DNA of 64,000 nucleotides from Vicugna pacos (lineage: Eukaryota; Chordata; Mammalia; Artiodactyla; Camelidae): the NCBI RefSeq assembly GCF_048564905.1, contig NC_132988.1:69806001-69870000 (forward strand). Reading direction: 5' to 3'. Positions 23,795 to 36,309 of this stretch are shown piece after piece. Position numbers and translations under genes: made by a program. Every line of letters begins with the position of its first letter. Position 1 is the stretch's first letter. The notes under the pieces are model-generated. The model searched no databases, had not been told where the DNA came from, and saw only the letters and a list, made by a program, of their open reading frames with translations.

Positions 23795-25490
23795 AAATCC
23801 AGTATTTGGAGTTGTGTTTTCATCTGGTCAAATTTCCAACATTTTTCTCATGCTTTTCAATTGTCATTTTAATCTCTTTAGCATTAGTGTCATATTCCAT
23901 ATCTCTTTTTACCAGTAATTTTCAACATCACCTATTTGCCCTGCTCAGGCATGAATGGGTTAATAATGTTCATAAAACATACCCAAGCTAAGCATAAACA
24001 CAGCAAACATATAACAAGTTAACTAGCAGTACCACATCCAAGGCTTAACTGTCCAGCCTCATTACTAACGCCATCTGTTGGTGGGAGGCAGTGTTAACTG
24101 GCTTTATCATGGAAACACAGGCCTGTTGTATATCTAAGTTTATATATTGAAGTTTATCAGTATTCATCTTTTTTCTAGTCTTTTCTTTGCCCCAAATCTA
24201 TTCAGGCACCGTGTTCTGTAAAGTCTCTTGCATTCTTCTTTCATCCTTCTCTTTCCACTGCCATTTCCTTAGTTACAGACCTCATCACTGCTCATCTGGA
24301 TGACACTTTTACCTACTGTCGTGAGACTGCCCGTAGATCATGATTCTCCCAGATGAGTGCCTAACCCTGGGTGGAAACAGTGGTCACCAAAGCAGCCAGC
24401 AACCTCTGGGCAACAGGCAATGGCTACTGGGGACACTTGAAAGTCATGGGGAGGGGAGTAAGGATTAGCCCACATGCTATTAAACTTTTCTACATATCTT
24501 CTATTGCAAACATTCAAATCCCAGGCCCCATGATGTTACTTTCCCCACCAGGTCACAGGTAAAATTTAACACAGCAAATCCTCCTTCTTAGAAGGCAATG
24601 GAAATTTAAGCGAGGCTGAGGGAGTATCAACAGTAAGACAAAAGCTGGGTCACATAACCTCCAATAACTCCATGGACAGGAAATCTGAGAGCCTACCCTC
24701 TTATTCATCAATCTAAGCAAAGTTTAATGAAAAGAGTACCTTATCTAAAGCCTGTACTAGATATCTCAGTAAAATAAAACATTCTCAAAGACATGGTTCA
24801 TTTACCCTCCAGTTGAGGGCAATCTAGTCAAATAAATGAAATATATGCCTGAAGGTATTCAGTGAGGTATGTTATGGGAAGTCTAGAAAGCAAGCAGTTG
24901 GTTGAAAATCAAATCAAGTGAGCATCTTTCCCCACAAGCTTAACACACATAGCAAACAGTCCACAGGAGCTGCTGATTCTCCATCCAAAATTATCTAAAA
25001 TCTATTTCAACTGAAATCACTCTAGTCCCTATGGGAATTTCACTTCGGCCACTGCTATTGTTCAGTCTCACATTTCCACATAGCACACTATTTTCGAAAA
25101 ACTAGAATGTGGTAATAAATGGACTGAACACATAACAGCTCAAATAATCTTTCTTGCTCACATAAAAGCTCAGCATGGTTCTAAGTCAGCTGGGGGAGGG
25201 CTCTGCTCCACACAGCCATGCAGGTGTCTAGGCTGATAGTGGCTCTGCCATCTCCAAACGGGATCCCAAGGACACCCAGTCAGAAGGAACGACAGCACAA
25301 GGAAGCCCACGTGGGAGGTTTCTACGAGCTGGTCCAGGTCGTTTCCACCCCCACCACTTACTTGCACAGGGAGGGCACAGTCACATGGCTGGCTCACAGC
25401 CAACTGCAAAGACAGCCAGGAAATGGAATCTGGCTGTATGCCCGGGGAGAAAGACAAATGGATTCTGAGGAACAGATGGCAGTCTCAACC
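23795..25490. other. unique intronic sequence, nothing recognised
   Basis: No gene or classified repeat. Frames such as 25218-25550 and its reverse overlap are probably chance in a slightly GC-richer patch at 25170-25480. Confidence 0.5.
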
Positions 25491-25499
25491 TCAATAAGG

Positions 25500-26105
25500 T
25501 GGTGTCACTCTGTCACTTACCACACTTCAGTTGCTTCCCATTGCACTTAAAGTGACACCCTCCACCATGGACTTCAAGGCCTGCATCACCTGCCCTGCCT
25601 GTCATGCTCAAGCTTCGCCACTCCCCCTGCACTTACTGCACCCCAGACTGCTGGGCCTTTGCTCAGTTCTGGTTTTCTTTTGATAGTCCCAAGCTCTTTA
25701 CAGCCCCAGGCTTTTGAAATGCCAATGGCTCTGCTTAGAAGGCTCCTTCTCCACCATGCCACACTTCCCCTAGCTGGCAACTTTTCATTCTCCAGGTCTT
25801 AGCATATATATCGTTTCCTTAGAAATGATCTTCTGACTTCCTCATTCCCACATAGATTAGGTGCCCCCATCTGAATTAGGGCCCATCTTAACAATCATTC
25901 TGACTCAGAGCAATGTGTTTTCTCTCACGGCCCTTAACACAAGTCCCAGGTTGCCTTACCTAAATGTTACCTTTATTATTCTGTCTCCCCCTGGCACTGT
26001 CAGGTCCTGAGAAGGACTAGTGTCTCTTCACTCCCCTTTGTCTCCTTAAGTGCCAGCACAATCACTGCATAAAATATGCCTTCAATACATATTTGATGAA
26101 AAATG
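25500..26105 (+). repeat. L2 LINE 3' part
   Basis: It follows the sense L2 consensus in order: 'acttcaaggcctgcatcacc', 'ctgggcctttgctcagttct', 'aggctccttctccaccatgc', 'attctccaggtcttagcata', 'ttattattctgtctccccct', then 'aatacatatttgatgaa' at the 3' end. About 600 bp of an ancient inactive LINE. Confidence 0.7.
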
Positions 26106-26119
26106 ACATGAATAAGTGG

Positions 26120-26680
26120 TAAGGGGTGGAGGGAGAAGCACTTTTAGAGGCTGTGATGATCTTCAAAAGGTGGGAGGACTGCCACGCTGGTGGTGTGAGA
26201 GGAGGCATTAGACGTGAGACAGCTCAGGCCTGAGCAAAGGCTGTCCAGTGCAAAAGCCCAAGATACGCTTGAGGATAGTGGGTAACCAATTCATTCAGAG
26301 CAGAGTGTGCACAGGGAAGTTCTGGAAAATAAGGGCATGGAGGACTTGTGTCACCTTGCATCTGAATTTTAATGAAGAATGGAGACCAGCAGCAACAACT
26401 ATGGTTGACCAGATGGACTAAAACAAGGCAGTGTTTAAAAGATTTCTCTGATGATTATGTTCCAAGTGGAAGAAAGTCCAGAAAATAAGCAAGCACGAGG
26501 CTAAAATAAAGTTCAGGTAGCAGAGGACGTGATGGCAAGAGAAAAAGAGAAAAAAGAACGAATTCAAGAGTGATAACAGGCAAAAATAAATACTTGGTGC
26601 CTTTTAAAACATAAGCTTCTCTGCTTACATTTAAAGCTGCCAAGAGCTCCCCTTCCATGCAGATGAATAACCAAAGTTCT
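26120..26680 (-). repeat. L2 LINE fragment, antisense (piece 1)
   Basis: The parts 'ctgagcaaaggctgtccagt' and 'ttaaaagatttctctgatga' fit, in order, the antisense of the L2 body (gcaaaggccctgaggcagg...ttaaaaagatcactctggct). Together with 27225-27420 and 27930-28220 it may be one antisense L2 split by later sense L2 pieces. Confidence 0.4.
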
Positions 26681-26799
26681 TAGGTAGGTCACTCAGCTTC
26701 CCCTGCTCTCAGCACCTCTACCTCCAGGGCCTCGTCTCTTTACTGTCACCCTTGCTGGTTCCACTTCAGCCACAGTGGGCTCCTCGATGATGCGTGACA

Positions 26800-27212
26800 C
26801 CCCAGACAGTGCCCTTATTAAGGCCTTTGAACCAGAAAGGCACTTTCCACTTGCACTTTCCTTTCGTGGGATCTTCTTCCTCAGAATTCCACATGCCTTA
26901 CTCTTTCATATCCTCTGGTCCTTGCCTAACTTCCCATGACGCACACCCTGACTACGCACCTGTTTTCCCACCCAGCACCTCCAAGCCCTCTCGCTCTGCT
27001 CCATCCTTCCCATTGTACACACTGCTTTGTAACACACTAGCCAACATAACCATTTATCATGTCCATTGTTCACTGTCAACGTCCCAACAGTCTCCTGGGA
27101 ATAGGGATGGTCAGGAATTACTTTTAGTCTACTCTGTTCACTGTGTATCCCAAGTGACTAAAACAGTGCCTGGCACAAACTTAGATGCTCAATAAATATT
27201 TGCTGAATGACA
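26800..27212 (+). repeat. L2 LINE 3' end
   Basis: It ends with 'actgtgtatcccaagtgact', 'aaaacagtgcctggcacaaa' and 'gatgctcaataaatatttgc', the unmistakable L2 3' terminus. The upstream part is a looser match. A 133-codon frame within it (26794-27195) is a shadow of the repeat and not a gene. Confidence 0.8.
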
Positions 27213-27224
27213 AAATGAGAAGAA

Positions 27225-27420
27225 AAGAAAAAGGAAGAGAGGAAGGTGCGATCCAAGATCAGCCCTAAATTTTGAAGTTGAGTGACTAGGAAACGAATAC
27301 TTTCATTCACAGAAACAGAAAAGTTAAAATGGAAAGCTGATTAGAAAGGCAGAGAGAAGATTAGTTTAGTTTTAAGCATGTTCACTTGAGGTGGTGGTGA
27401 AAATGCCCAACACGCAGTGG
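27225..27420 (-). repeat. L2 LINE fragment, antisense (piece 2)
   Basis: The segment 'gatccaagatcagccctaaa' through 'gttgagtgactaggaaacga' and 'gttttaagcatgttcacttg', then 'aggtg', fits antisense L2 (aaggatgactcccaggtttctggcttgagtgactgggtg...gttttggacatgttgagtttgaggtg). Diverged. Confidence 0.45.
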
Positions 27421-27604
27421 AGAAATGCAGAATTGTTATTCAGGAAAACTGCCACAGCCACAATGTGTCTTCTCAGAGGCAATAGCTAAAATTCTTGAAA
27501 AAAATAAAATACAGAAAAAAAAATTCACACAGAGATTTGAGGAAGAGCCTACAGAGGATCTTGAGAAATGCTTCCAGAATCTTAGGCTATTACTACATAG
27601 GAAA

Positions 27605-27930
27605 TTCCTAAGATCTGAACTGAAGACCATGGCCCTCAAGGCCCTGCATGGCTTGACACTGTTTTTCTGGCTTCTCCTAATACTTTATACCTTGCTCTTT
27701 CTGCAGGAGCCACATGGTCCCTGGCCCAATGGCACTACCCCCACTTACATAAATTAGCCTCCCCTTCCCTCTCTATCCCAGCCTTTTTTACTTCAAGGCA
27801 TCACCTATGTGATTGTCTGTCACCCTTTTGGAACATAAACTTCATCAAGCATAGACTTTGTCAAACTCACTGCTGTATCCCAGGGTCCAGACAGTTTTTG
27901 GCTCAAACTAGGTGCCTAATATTTGAGGAA
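27605..27930 (+). repeat. L2 LINE 3' end
   Basis: The segments 'ctcaaggccctgcatggctt', 'tgctgtatcccagggtccag' and 'ctcaaactaggtgcctaata' match sense L2 in order. The terminal repeat is degraded. Confidence 0.65.
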
Positions 27931-28220
27931 GGGTAGATGAGGAAATTAATGTAAGAAATGGACAAGTGAAAACGAAACATCTTAGAAGGAAACTGAAAAG
28001 GAATGGCCAGGGAGACGGGAGGAAAACAGAGTAGAACGTCATGGGCATCTAAATAGGAAAGAGTTTCATCAAAATAAAAGTGACTGCAGTGAAGAAGACA
28101 CATAGAGCGAAGACTGCGAGAGGTAACCAGACACACACAGAGTCTAATTAGAGTAGCAGGGCTGAAGAGGCAGTGGAAAGAGCAAGTGGTAAAGCCAAAT
28201 ATATTCCAGACCCTAGACTA
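27930..28220 (-). repeat. L2 LINE fragment, antisense (piece 3)
   Basis: The segment 'ggaaactgaaaaggaatggc', then 'cagggagacgggaggaaaac' and 'agagtttcatcaaaataa', matches antisense L2 (ggagactgagaaggaacggccagagaggtaggaggaaaaccaggagag). It continues the order of pieces 1 and 2. Confidence 0.5.
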
Positions 28221-28331
28221 TCAGAGCCGTTGTAGGTAGATTCTTCTGCTGCTCTTCCCACCACACTATATTGCCCTCAGTCGCTACCAAAAATGGAGTG
28301 ACTATTTTTTAAAGTAATTGCGTTTTTTTAC

Positions 28332-28848
28332 AATCCAAATGCCCAACAACAGGAAATTGGCTTAAGAAGATGGGCTATATGTATACAATAGCATATTACT
28401 CAGCCATAAAAAAGAATGAAATACTGTCATTTGCAGCAACATGGATGGACCTGGAGAATATTATGCTTAGTGAAGTAAGTCAGACAGAGAAAGACAAATA
28501 CTGTATGATATCAACTTATATGAAAAATAAGACAAATGAATCTATATACAAAACAGAAACAGCCTCACAGACTTAGAAAACAAACTACGGTTACCAAAAG
28601 GGGAGAGGAACAGAAGAAGGGACAAATTAGGAGAATGGGATTAACAGACACAAACTACTATACATAAAATAGATAAGCAACAAGGATTTACTGTACTGTA
28701 CAATGAAATATATTCAATATCTCATAATAACCAATAATGGAATGCAATTTAAAATACATATATATATATATATATATATATAACTGAATCACTTTGCTGT
28801 ACAGCTGAAACTAACACAATATTGTAAACCAACTACACTTCAGTTAAA
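28332..28848 (+). mobile_element. truncated LINE-1 3' end (older cetartiodactyl type)
   Basis: It holds the ORF2 C-terminus (frame 28370-28576: YTIAYYSAIKKNEILSFAAT, then WMDLENIMLSEVSQTEKDKY) and a 3' UTR ending 'gctgaaactaacacaatatt', 'gtaaaccaactacacttcag'. The end sequence is closer to LINE-1 shared across even-toed ungulates than to the camelid copies, so it is probably older. No clear target-site duplication was found. An embedded (TA)n lies at 28757-28782. Confidence 0.85.
28757..28782. repeat. (TA)n microsatellite
   Basis: About 13 TA units inside the LINE-1 3' UTR, in place of the shorter tatatatgtat of related copies. Confidence 0.9.
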
Positions 28849-28859
28849 AGGAAGAAAAA

Positions 28860-30890
28860 GGCACTCATGCTTTTAGATGAGACTGTCCCATGTAAAAAAT
28901 CATCAGTACCAACAGTTAAGTAGTGAAGTTTCTTTTATTCACTAATATATTCATTTAGATAGTCATGCATTCAATGAATATTTTTGGAAGCTCAAAGATC
29001 ATGCATTTTTATTTATTATATTAAATAACTCACACTCCTGCCTTCAAGCCCTGTAGTTTTATTTCACAGTATATAACGGAGTGACTGAAAGGAATAAAAC
29101 CCAATATATATAAAATTAAGAAGTCTCAGACCATGACATTCTAAGTACTACTATTATTTATAATACTTCCAGAAATTTACAACTCTTAAATTATAACTTA
29201 GAAATATTTAGAAACGTCACACACAAGATTACATATGGTGCTGAAGGATTCTGTTTAAACAGATGCAATCATTTCTAATCCATCTTTAATGCTCTTTAAC
29301 TGATGTATGGTATCAAGACAATACTTCATAAATTCCCCTTTATGACACAAAGCCCTCCACATTTACCATTCTATGATCCCATGTGAAAATACAGAAACTA
29401 TTTATGGTATTTCTCAAACTACTTTCCAAGATTTAGCACAGATTAATTGTTTAAATATTTACTATGTGTATTACAGCATTAAGCACATTGTAGTAAACAT
29501 TTTATTATATTTTAATTAAATCTTCATACAATCCCTTTGACATCAGTTTTCAGGGGATATTTATAAAACAATGATCTATGCTAAAAAGCCAGCTGCATAA
29601 GTCCCCTCTCATCTGGCAACTCTTCCAGCTACATCACTCAACTTAAACACTGCCAAGAACCAGAATTAAGCCAAATAGCTTCTGAGCATAGAAACAGCTA
29701 TTACAAAGGCCACCCTCCTTATTCACTAGGAGGGGTCCTCACAGCTATATTTGACACCCAGTTCTAATAAACCAGGTTAGATGGTTTCCTAATCCTCATC
29801 AGAATGTAAATGGCCAACAAGGGTAAGGGGTGTGGGGTCCAGGGAGCTTCAGATGAGATAATGTCTGTAAATGCTCTTTGTAAGACTGTAAAGCACTACA
29901 GCAAATGTAAAGCTCCAGTCTCTGCATGTCTGTAATAGCAAACAGCAGTCACTAAGAAAAGACTAATTTGTGTTCAACTGAGTTTAAAATGAAAATCATA
30001 TAAAAGACATTTTAAAAAGAATTCCAACAAAAATTACTAACCTTTTCTTGAAAATTCTGTGCTAGATATTCTAAAAAATCTTATGCTATGGAAACATTCT
30101 ATTTTTAATTGTGACACTTAAATGTCATTTTACTGCAGTGACTCTCAAATCTATTAAGGAAGGAGAGGAGAGCTAGATAGCTTTTTTTAGAATGCCAAGA
30201 AATATGTGCCAAATAATGCAATACATAATTGAAGCTGAGCTAACTCAATATCCATTATTTTGTGCAAATTGATTATAATCTTATACTAGGTCATACCATA
30301 GAAAAGCAATAATAAGTTTCAAATTTCTAGTTTAAGTTTGAATTAAGCTAGTTTAATTAAATTTAGTTTAGTTTTAAATACCTAGAAGACACACTGATAA
30401 AATTTTATATTAATGTTGTGTGTATATGTGAGAGAGATTAAATGTAAAACATAATATTCAAGAAAGACTATAATTGTACTTCAGCAGTACAACAACTCCA
30501 TCTTAGCTCACTAAGGTTCATAAAAACACATTTTGAGAATTGTCATTTTACTGTGTTGCTTCCTTCAGCATTTATTCTGTCAATGTGTCAATAAAATACA
30601 TTGCCTAGTTCCATTTTATCATTAGAATGGACAGATATTATTATACAAGTATGATTTTCATATCTTTCCTGAATTTTGGTTAGAATTTCAATGACACCCT
30701 CAAAATTTCGAGAGAGGAGGCACAGGAGAAGGCAACGTAGTGAGAAGTGTTAGAAAATGGAATGAGGAGAACAGACTCAAAAGCTGTATCTGTCAAACAA
30801 AAGCATTATTTCTTTATTTACATAAAGAAGCTTAATTATTTGGAATGCATTTGGATAGAGTTTACGAAGAGTGAGAAGTAGCTAAAATAT
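28860..30890. other. unique intronic sequence, repeat-poor
   Basis: No classified repeat, gene or RNA seen. Confidence 0.5.
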
Positions 30891-30894
30891 CCCT

Positions 30895-31060
30895 GAAGCC
30901 ATGCCATTGGTTTCCATAAAGTCTTCCCTTATTCTAAAGCCAGAAGTAATTTTTACTCTTTTTGGACTCCCAGCATTTTATCTATATTTCTATGGCACTT
31001 ACCATAGTCAATCTTTTATTACAGTTACTTATGTCAACTGTTCTACTACCTGGAAATTAA
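30895..31060 (+). repeat. L2 LINE fragment
   Basis: The segment 'aaagtcttcccttattctaa' and 'tctatggcacttaccatagt' followed by 'tattacagttacttatgtca' fits the sense L2 3' region. Diverged. Confidence 0.4.
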
Positions 31061-33600
31061 GAGATGTTGAGTAAGATGTCAACTGAACTAAAAAATAAAT
31101 CTGATCAAATTCTGTATTTCTATGTGGGTTTGGCTGGAGTTTCATTCAGCAACGATCCCTTCGGAGTGACTTCTGTATCTCAACAGCATCTAACATAATC
31201 CCCCAAATTGATGACACTGAATGTGTATTTGCAGAATCTTCTCTGTGAAGGGAGTGAATAGGCCCTCTAGTCAGGCAGGTGTTAGAGCTAGAGTCGTAAG
31301 TTTAAAAAAAAAAAAAAGCCATTTGACTGAATAAACCTTGACACAATTAATTGCTAAAACAATTGGGTCTAACCTTAACCAGTGACATTAGACATCACCA
31401 TTTCAGTTTCTTTATTAGACAGCATAACCTCCAAGCCTCTGCTGCCTGATTCTTATCAAAATCTAGGTTGCAAGAAATAAAATTCTAGGAAGATTTACTG
31501 AAGGCTAAAGGATTTTCTAGACATCTGGTTTAATTGCTTTATTTTCTCTAATCTCCGTTACCAGCCCCTGCCTCACCATTAAGCCAGGCCATCATTATTT
31601 GGGCCACTAATAAGACTATTTTCATTCAACTATGTGAAAGTGCCAGCACATCAGCCTATGATGAAGATTACACAAAAAGAGCCCTAGGAAGCTCGTTAGT
31701 GTAACAACAGTATGTTTGCTGTTGAGGACCTCTCTCAATATCATACTCTGTCTGCTATGTTAGCATCAGGGGGGAAAAATCTCTCAGATTTATTAATAGG
31801 AACAGTTTTGCCTCTCCTGAGAAACAGGTTCATTTTTATTTTACAAGCACTTTATATTATATAATTAACCAATATCTGTGAGAAAACTCAAAAGTCCAAT
31901 TTGTATTCTACCTTTAAGATAATCTTGTGCCATGAATCCTTGGAAACTGAATTTTTCTTGGGTATGTTTTCCTTCTATTTTCAATAGTTTATTGTGTGAA
32001 TGCATATAAACTGCCCTATATCTTTATCATATTGAAGGAGGTAGGTACTTGCTGAGTTAAAGTACAAGCCCTATATTCTTCAAGGGAAAACTAAGACACT
32101 ATGGTTTAATTTGCAACAAGAAAGCATATTGCTCTAGAAATGTGTAAATTATCGGATTTAAGTGTATTAACAATGTTTAGCATTATTCAATACTTCACAA
32201 GTATCTGAGTAGCCCTCAGAAAGTTGAGGCTAAATTATTTTTATCATTTTTAGCATAAAATGTGACAGCTCATGACTCTAAATCTTGTTTTCCTCTAATT
32301 TCTTAATGATTGATGTTGTACAACATAAAATATAAGTATTAAATGCATTTATTTTTAATTTGGGTGATGATTTTATGTAGCTGTGAATTCCATCTACATT
32401 AATAAATATGCATACCCAAGATATAACCTCATGAATCTTGGCAGAGGGCTTATGTGAACCAAAACATCACGTTTTTTTGTCATTTATTGCCTCTCGTTGT
32501 TTAAAACATAAAACAAAACAAACCAACAATATCAATAAGAACAAAGAAACTGAATCAAAGTAGCCAATAAGAGAAGAACAAAAGGGCAAATAAAATTTTT
32601 TTCAATGAATTAAAAAGGAAAGAAAGAAGAGAAGAAAAACTAGTCCAACCGAGCTTTAGGTTCCAAATTCAGCAAAACGAGAGAATGAGCATGAGTAAGA
32701 TACAGAGGGACAAAACAGGAACTTCCGAGGAGTCCTTGCGCCTTTCACTATACACTAAAAATGCACATTAGGCCCTCCTCCACCTCCTTGTATATGTGCC
32801 TAGTGCAGACGTGCCACAACAGTCATGATAAATTTGTTGCTAAATATCTGTAAAGGTAAAACATCAAAAAATGTTCAAGCATGGAAAATACAGTTGATCT
32901 TTTCTTTTGTGGAAGGAAGCAGAAAATGGAAAAACTAAAATTATGTAACACTCTTAAGTACCCTTTTGCAATTTAAAAGTCAGTTTAATGATTGCACACC
33001 CTACAAAGAAACCATGTTTACTGTGGCTCACTCATAGCTGCTGTGCTTGTACAACTACAGAGGGAAAGGATGGGATACAAAAGTGAAGAAGGGAGAAGGA
33101 TGTGAAGGGGATGGAGTCTGGAGATGAATGAAGGGAGAGGTTCTCCCTACCCTAATTTTCAGAAAGTCTTAAAAATCTCTAGTAAGATGATTTTCATAAG
33201 CATTTGACATTTGTGGAATATATGGCATATAAATACTTTATTTATTTAAAGAAAACTTTGGTTCTTTTTCATAAAGAGAATAAATCATACCTAGCATATC
33301 AGATTTGGTTTTTTATATTGAGTTTTTCACAGCAAAGCATTTTATCTGGTAATTTCCCTAAGTCACAATGAGATTTATAAGGATATATAAGAAATTGCTA
33401 AGAAAAAACTTGAATTCAATGACTAATAGGATCAAAGACTACAAATATTCACTTTATTAATATGATCAGTTCAGGAAACCAATAGATCCCTTCTGATTAA
33501 ATGTTCAGAACTTCCTTTATGATCTTGTCATTAATATACTTGCCAGGCTTAAAGATAAGATGAAACCTACTTCATCTTAGCATAAAAGAGGAATCTTGCT
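31060..33600. other. unique intronic sequence, repeat-poor
   Basis: Long stretch without recognisable repeats. The part 31320-31760 is of mixed composition and motif-rich, which would fit a conserved non-coding element, but this cannot be shown from one sequence. Confidence 0.4.
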
Positions 33601-33604
33601 TGAT

Positions 33605-33730
33605 TCACACAAGATTTGGGTTTTGATCATAGCTTTGCTACTAATTAGCATGACTTTTGAAAGTTAATTTAAGTTCTTTGGCGCTCAGTTTCATAATCTG
33701 AAAAACTACAAGAGTTTTACTAGATTAATC
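33605..33730 (+). repeat. MIR SINE fragment
   Basis: The segment 'tagctttgctactaattagc' then 'cgctcagtttcataatctga' is the sense MIR core (ggctctgccacttactagctg...gcctcagtttcctcatctgta). Confidence 0.7.
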
Positions 33731-33939
33731 ACGAAAATGACTTTCAATTAAATTATCTTCCAATAGTGGAGCTCCCAGGAAAGACGTGTATTTGAAAAGC
33801 TGTGCCCTGCCAATATTCCAAGACCCACTCATTCCCATGACAAATAACTTGAAATATGATTATAAGATTAATGTAAAGTAGGTCGCAAATTTTAGTGTGC
33901 CAAAGAAATTAGGTCCCAACCTCAGAGATTTTTCCATGT

Positions 33940-34068
33940 TTCAACTCCAGAGAGTCTGATTCAAAAGGCCTGGGATGGGGATTAGAAATCTGCAATTTTA
34001 ACAAGCACTTCTTGTTAAATGCTGCAGATAACAGTAGTCTGCAAATTATAGTTTGAGAAAAACTGCTT
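33940..34068 (+). mobile_element. MER5-like hAT (Charlie) fragment
   Basis: The segment 'agagtctgattcaaaaggcc', 'tgggatggggattagaaatc' and 'tgcaattttaacaagcactt' matches the MER5 group (attctgattcagtaggtctggggtggggc...tctgcatttctaacaagc), ending 'agtttgagaaaaactg'. Confidence 0.65.
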
Positions 34069-34540
34069 AAAAATCATGTGCCAATCAAAATGAATTCTGG
34101 GATATTTACTCCCTTATGCTAAAACAAATTTTAAAAAGATGACTATTTAAAGGAAACATGAGTAAATGGAATCTGTGAATTGAACTCTATGTAATAATTA
34201 AAATACATAATAGTCATCTACTAAAGATATAATAAAATATGTATACAGTTCTCAGGTTTTTAAGAGTTTGCAGAATGAGTCAGGCTGTCAAATTAACAGT
34301 TACAAGGAAAATTTTAAATCATATTCTTTCATTTAGCAGGAAATAGGTATATACTAACAGTCAGCTGTTACAGGAAAGAAAAAGCTTTATAAATTCCAAC
34401 AATTAAAAAATAGTTTAAGGGGAATGTAAAATTCAAAAGAATTTAACTTTTTCACCTTAGAAATTATTCAAAATAGCATTATAACATTATAATACATACC
34501 AAAGTACATAGCCATTCCAAACCTTCCTGAGTCAAGGAGA

Positions 34541-34580
34541 TTAATGATTAATAATTATGATTAATGATTAATAATTATTA
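34541..34580 (+). repeat. 20-bp tandem duplication
   Basis: Two adjacent 20-mers (TTAATGATTAATAATTATGA and the same ending TTA) differ at one base. They lie next to an AT-rich stretch. Confidence 0.95.
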
Positions 34581-34664
34581 TAGTCAGGATTGTGCATTAT
34601 ACTACATTTTGAGGGTACACATAGAAAGACATATTTGCTGTTCCAAAAAAGAGAAGCTAGATTA

Positions 34665-34742
34665 CAATTAATATTATATATAAATTACAGTTATATTTTT
34701 ATAATATATATATAAATTTATATATAAATAATATAATTTAAA
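34665..34742. repeat. AT-rich low-complexity stretch
   Basis: Nearly pure A+T with alternating TA blocks that are partly self-complementary. Confidence 0.85.
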
Positions 34743-34785
34743 TCATTGGATTGGCAAGCGGCATCAGGGTTGATGGCTCCTAGGG

Positions 34786-34951
34786 CAGTGTTTCTCAAAG
34801 TTTAAAGCTTCAATGCATCAGCTAGCTGGAGATCTTATTAATACAAATGCTGATTCACAGGTCTGAGATTCTAAATTTCAAATAAGCACCCAGATGATGT
34901 GGTGATGTGGATGCTTCTGGTCCCTGGATAACACTTTGAGTAACAAAGCCT
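34786..34951 (+). mobile_element. MER5A-like hAT (Charlie) element
   Basis: It starts 'cagtgtttctcaaagtttaa', has 'gctgattcacaggtctgaga' in the middle, and ends 'gcttctggtccctggataac' and 'actttgagtaacaaagcctc'. This matches MER5A over nearly its full length. Non-autonomous, no transposase. Confidence 0.8.
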
Positions 34952-35004
34952 CAGGGCATTTCAACCTCATTGAGTTAAACAAACGAAATCCCATGAATTG
35001 GATA

Positions 35005-35612
35005 TATGTCAATGTGGCACATTTTATTTTCCAAAGATGGCCCAGAACACAGTCTCCCATTCCAAATTGCTTTTCTCAGCATGACCTTGCCACTCCCCTA
35101 TCAAGAGGAAGAGTTTAATTGCCCTCCCCTTGAACCCTGAGCAGCTTTTGTGATTCACTTGTAATGAAAGAAAATGTAGTGGAGGTATCACTGTGTGATT
35201 TCTGAGCCTAGTTTGGAAGAAGACTTAAAGCTTCTGCCAGTCTTAAGGAACACTCTCTTTCCAAATGCTTCCTCTCAAAACCAGCTGTCACACTGTGAGA
35301 GGTCCAAGTCACATGAAGAGGCCACAGGTAGGCACTCTGGTAACAGTCCAGGCCTCTGAATCACTCAGCCCAATCACCAGACATGTGAATGAAGAAACCT
35401 CCATATAGTCCCAACACTCAGCCATTCACTCACTCCCATTCTTTTGAGCAATCCCAGATGAGGACCCAGACATTCTGGAGCAAAGACAAATCATCCACAC
35501 TTGCCCTTTCTGAAGTCCTGCCACACAAAATCCATGAGCATAATAAAATGGCTGTTGTTTCACACCCAAATCTGGGTGGTTTGTTACACAGCAATGGAAA
35601 ACAAAGAATGGA
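35005..35612 (+). mobile_element. fossil MLT1-type LTR (ERVL-MaLR)
   Basis: A solitary, heavily diverged LTR of the mammalian MaLR group (MLT1). It is recognised from the 'ccaagtcacatgaagaggcc' region and from the end with 'aataaaatggctgttgtttc' and 'gggtggtttgttacacagca'. About 600 bp, without internal sequence. The divergence suggests an insertion before or near the placental radiation. It is broken and is not a gene; frames across it are shadows. Confidence 0.75.
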
Positions 35613-36179
35613 ATTAGAGTTAAGGTAGAAAAAGAAGGACATGGAGTGAATAAAAGCAAATACTTGATGCTTACATATTATTTTTAATTGTTTAGACAAA
35701 GTTGTATAGTGAAGAGATGGAAGGTCTGGTGATAGAGACAAAGCTTTCAAAACTGTTACAAGAACTCAAGGAAAAAGTTTGGGGGAATAGGAGACAAGTC
35801 CTGAGATGAGGCAAGAGATTATAACAGAAATTGATGGGGACAATAGCAAAGGAAATTTGAAGGCATCAGCAACAAATAAATAGTAGCCAGTTAGATGGAA
35901 ACCTGAGAATATATAATGGAATTCAAAAATGGAACAGGAACTGTTAAGACTGTAGGATGGCTTCTGGTTCCATCAATGGAGCCCCTTTTACTAGACCAAC
36001 TGAATACCCATAAAGCAAAACATAAATCAAACCAGAGAACAAAGGAAAAGCTGTAAGGAAAGAAATGAAAGTGATACAAATAGAACACTCAGTGGGCATA
36101 AATAACAGTGGGAAGAAAGAATGATGGCAGAATGCCCAAAATGATTCATGGATTCCTGTGAAACTTCCTCCTAACAAAA

Positions 36180-36300
36180 ATGTTTTGAGTCCTTACTGTG
36201 GCTCATTCACTGGTCCAGGAACTGGGATATAGTGAGGAATATGACAAAGTCCTGCCCTATAAAGTTTAAAATACTAGTGAAGACAATAAACAAGTAAATA
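36180..36300 (-). repeat. L2 LINE 3' end, diverged
   Basis: The segment 'ttgagtccttactgtggctc' through 'ggaactgggatatagtgagg' and 'acaaagtcctgccctataaa' follows antisense L2 (ttgagcacctactatgtgcc...ggcactggggatacagtgat...acaaggtccctgccctcatgg). Confidence 0.6.
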
Positions 36301-36309
36301 AATGATGTA

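Noticed and set aside
25170-25550. Overlapping frames on both strands that looked like an exon
   Set aside because: No family match on either strand. The upper edge runs into an L2 element.
26794-27195. A 133-codon forward frame
   Set aside because: It lies within an L2 LINE 3' region and ends in the L2 terminus.
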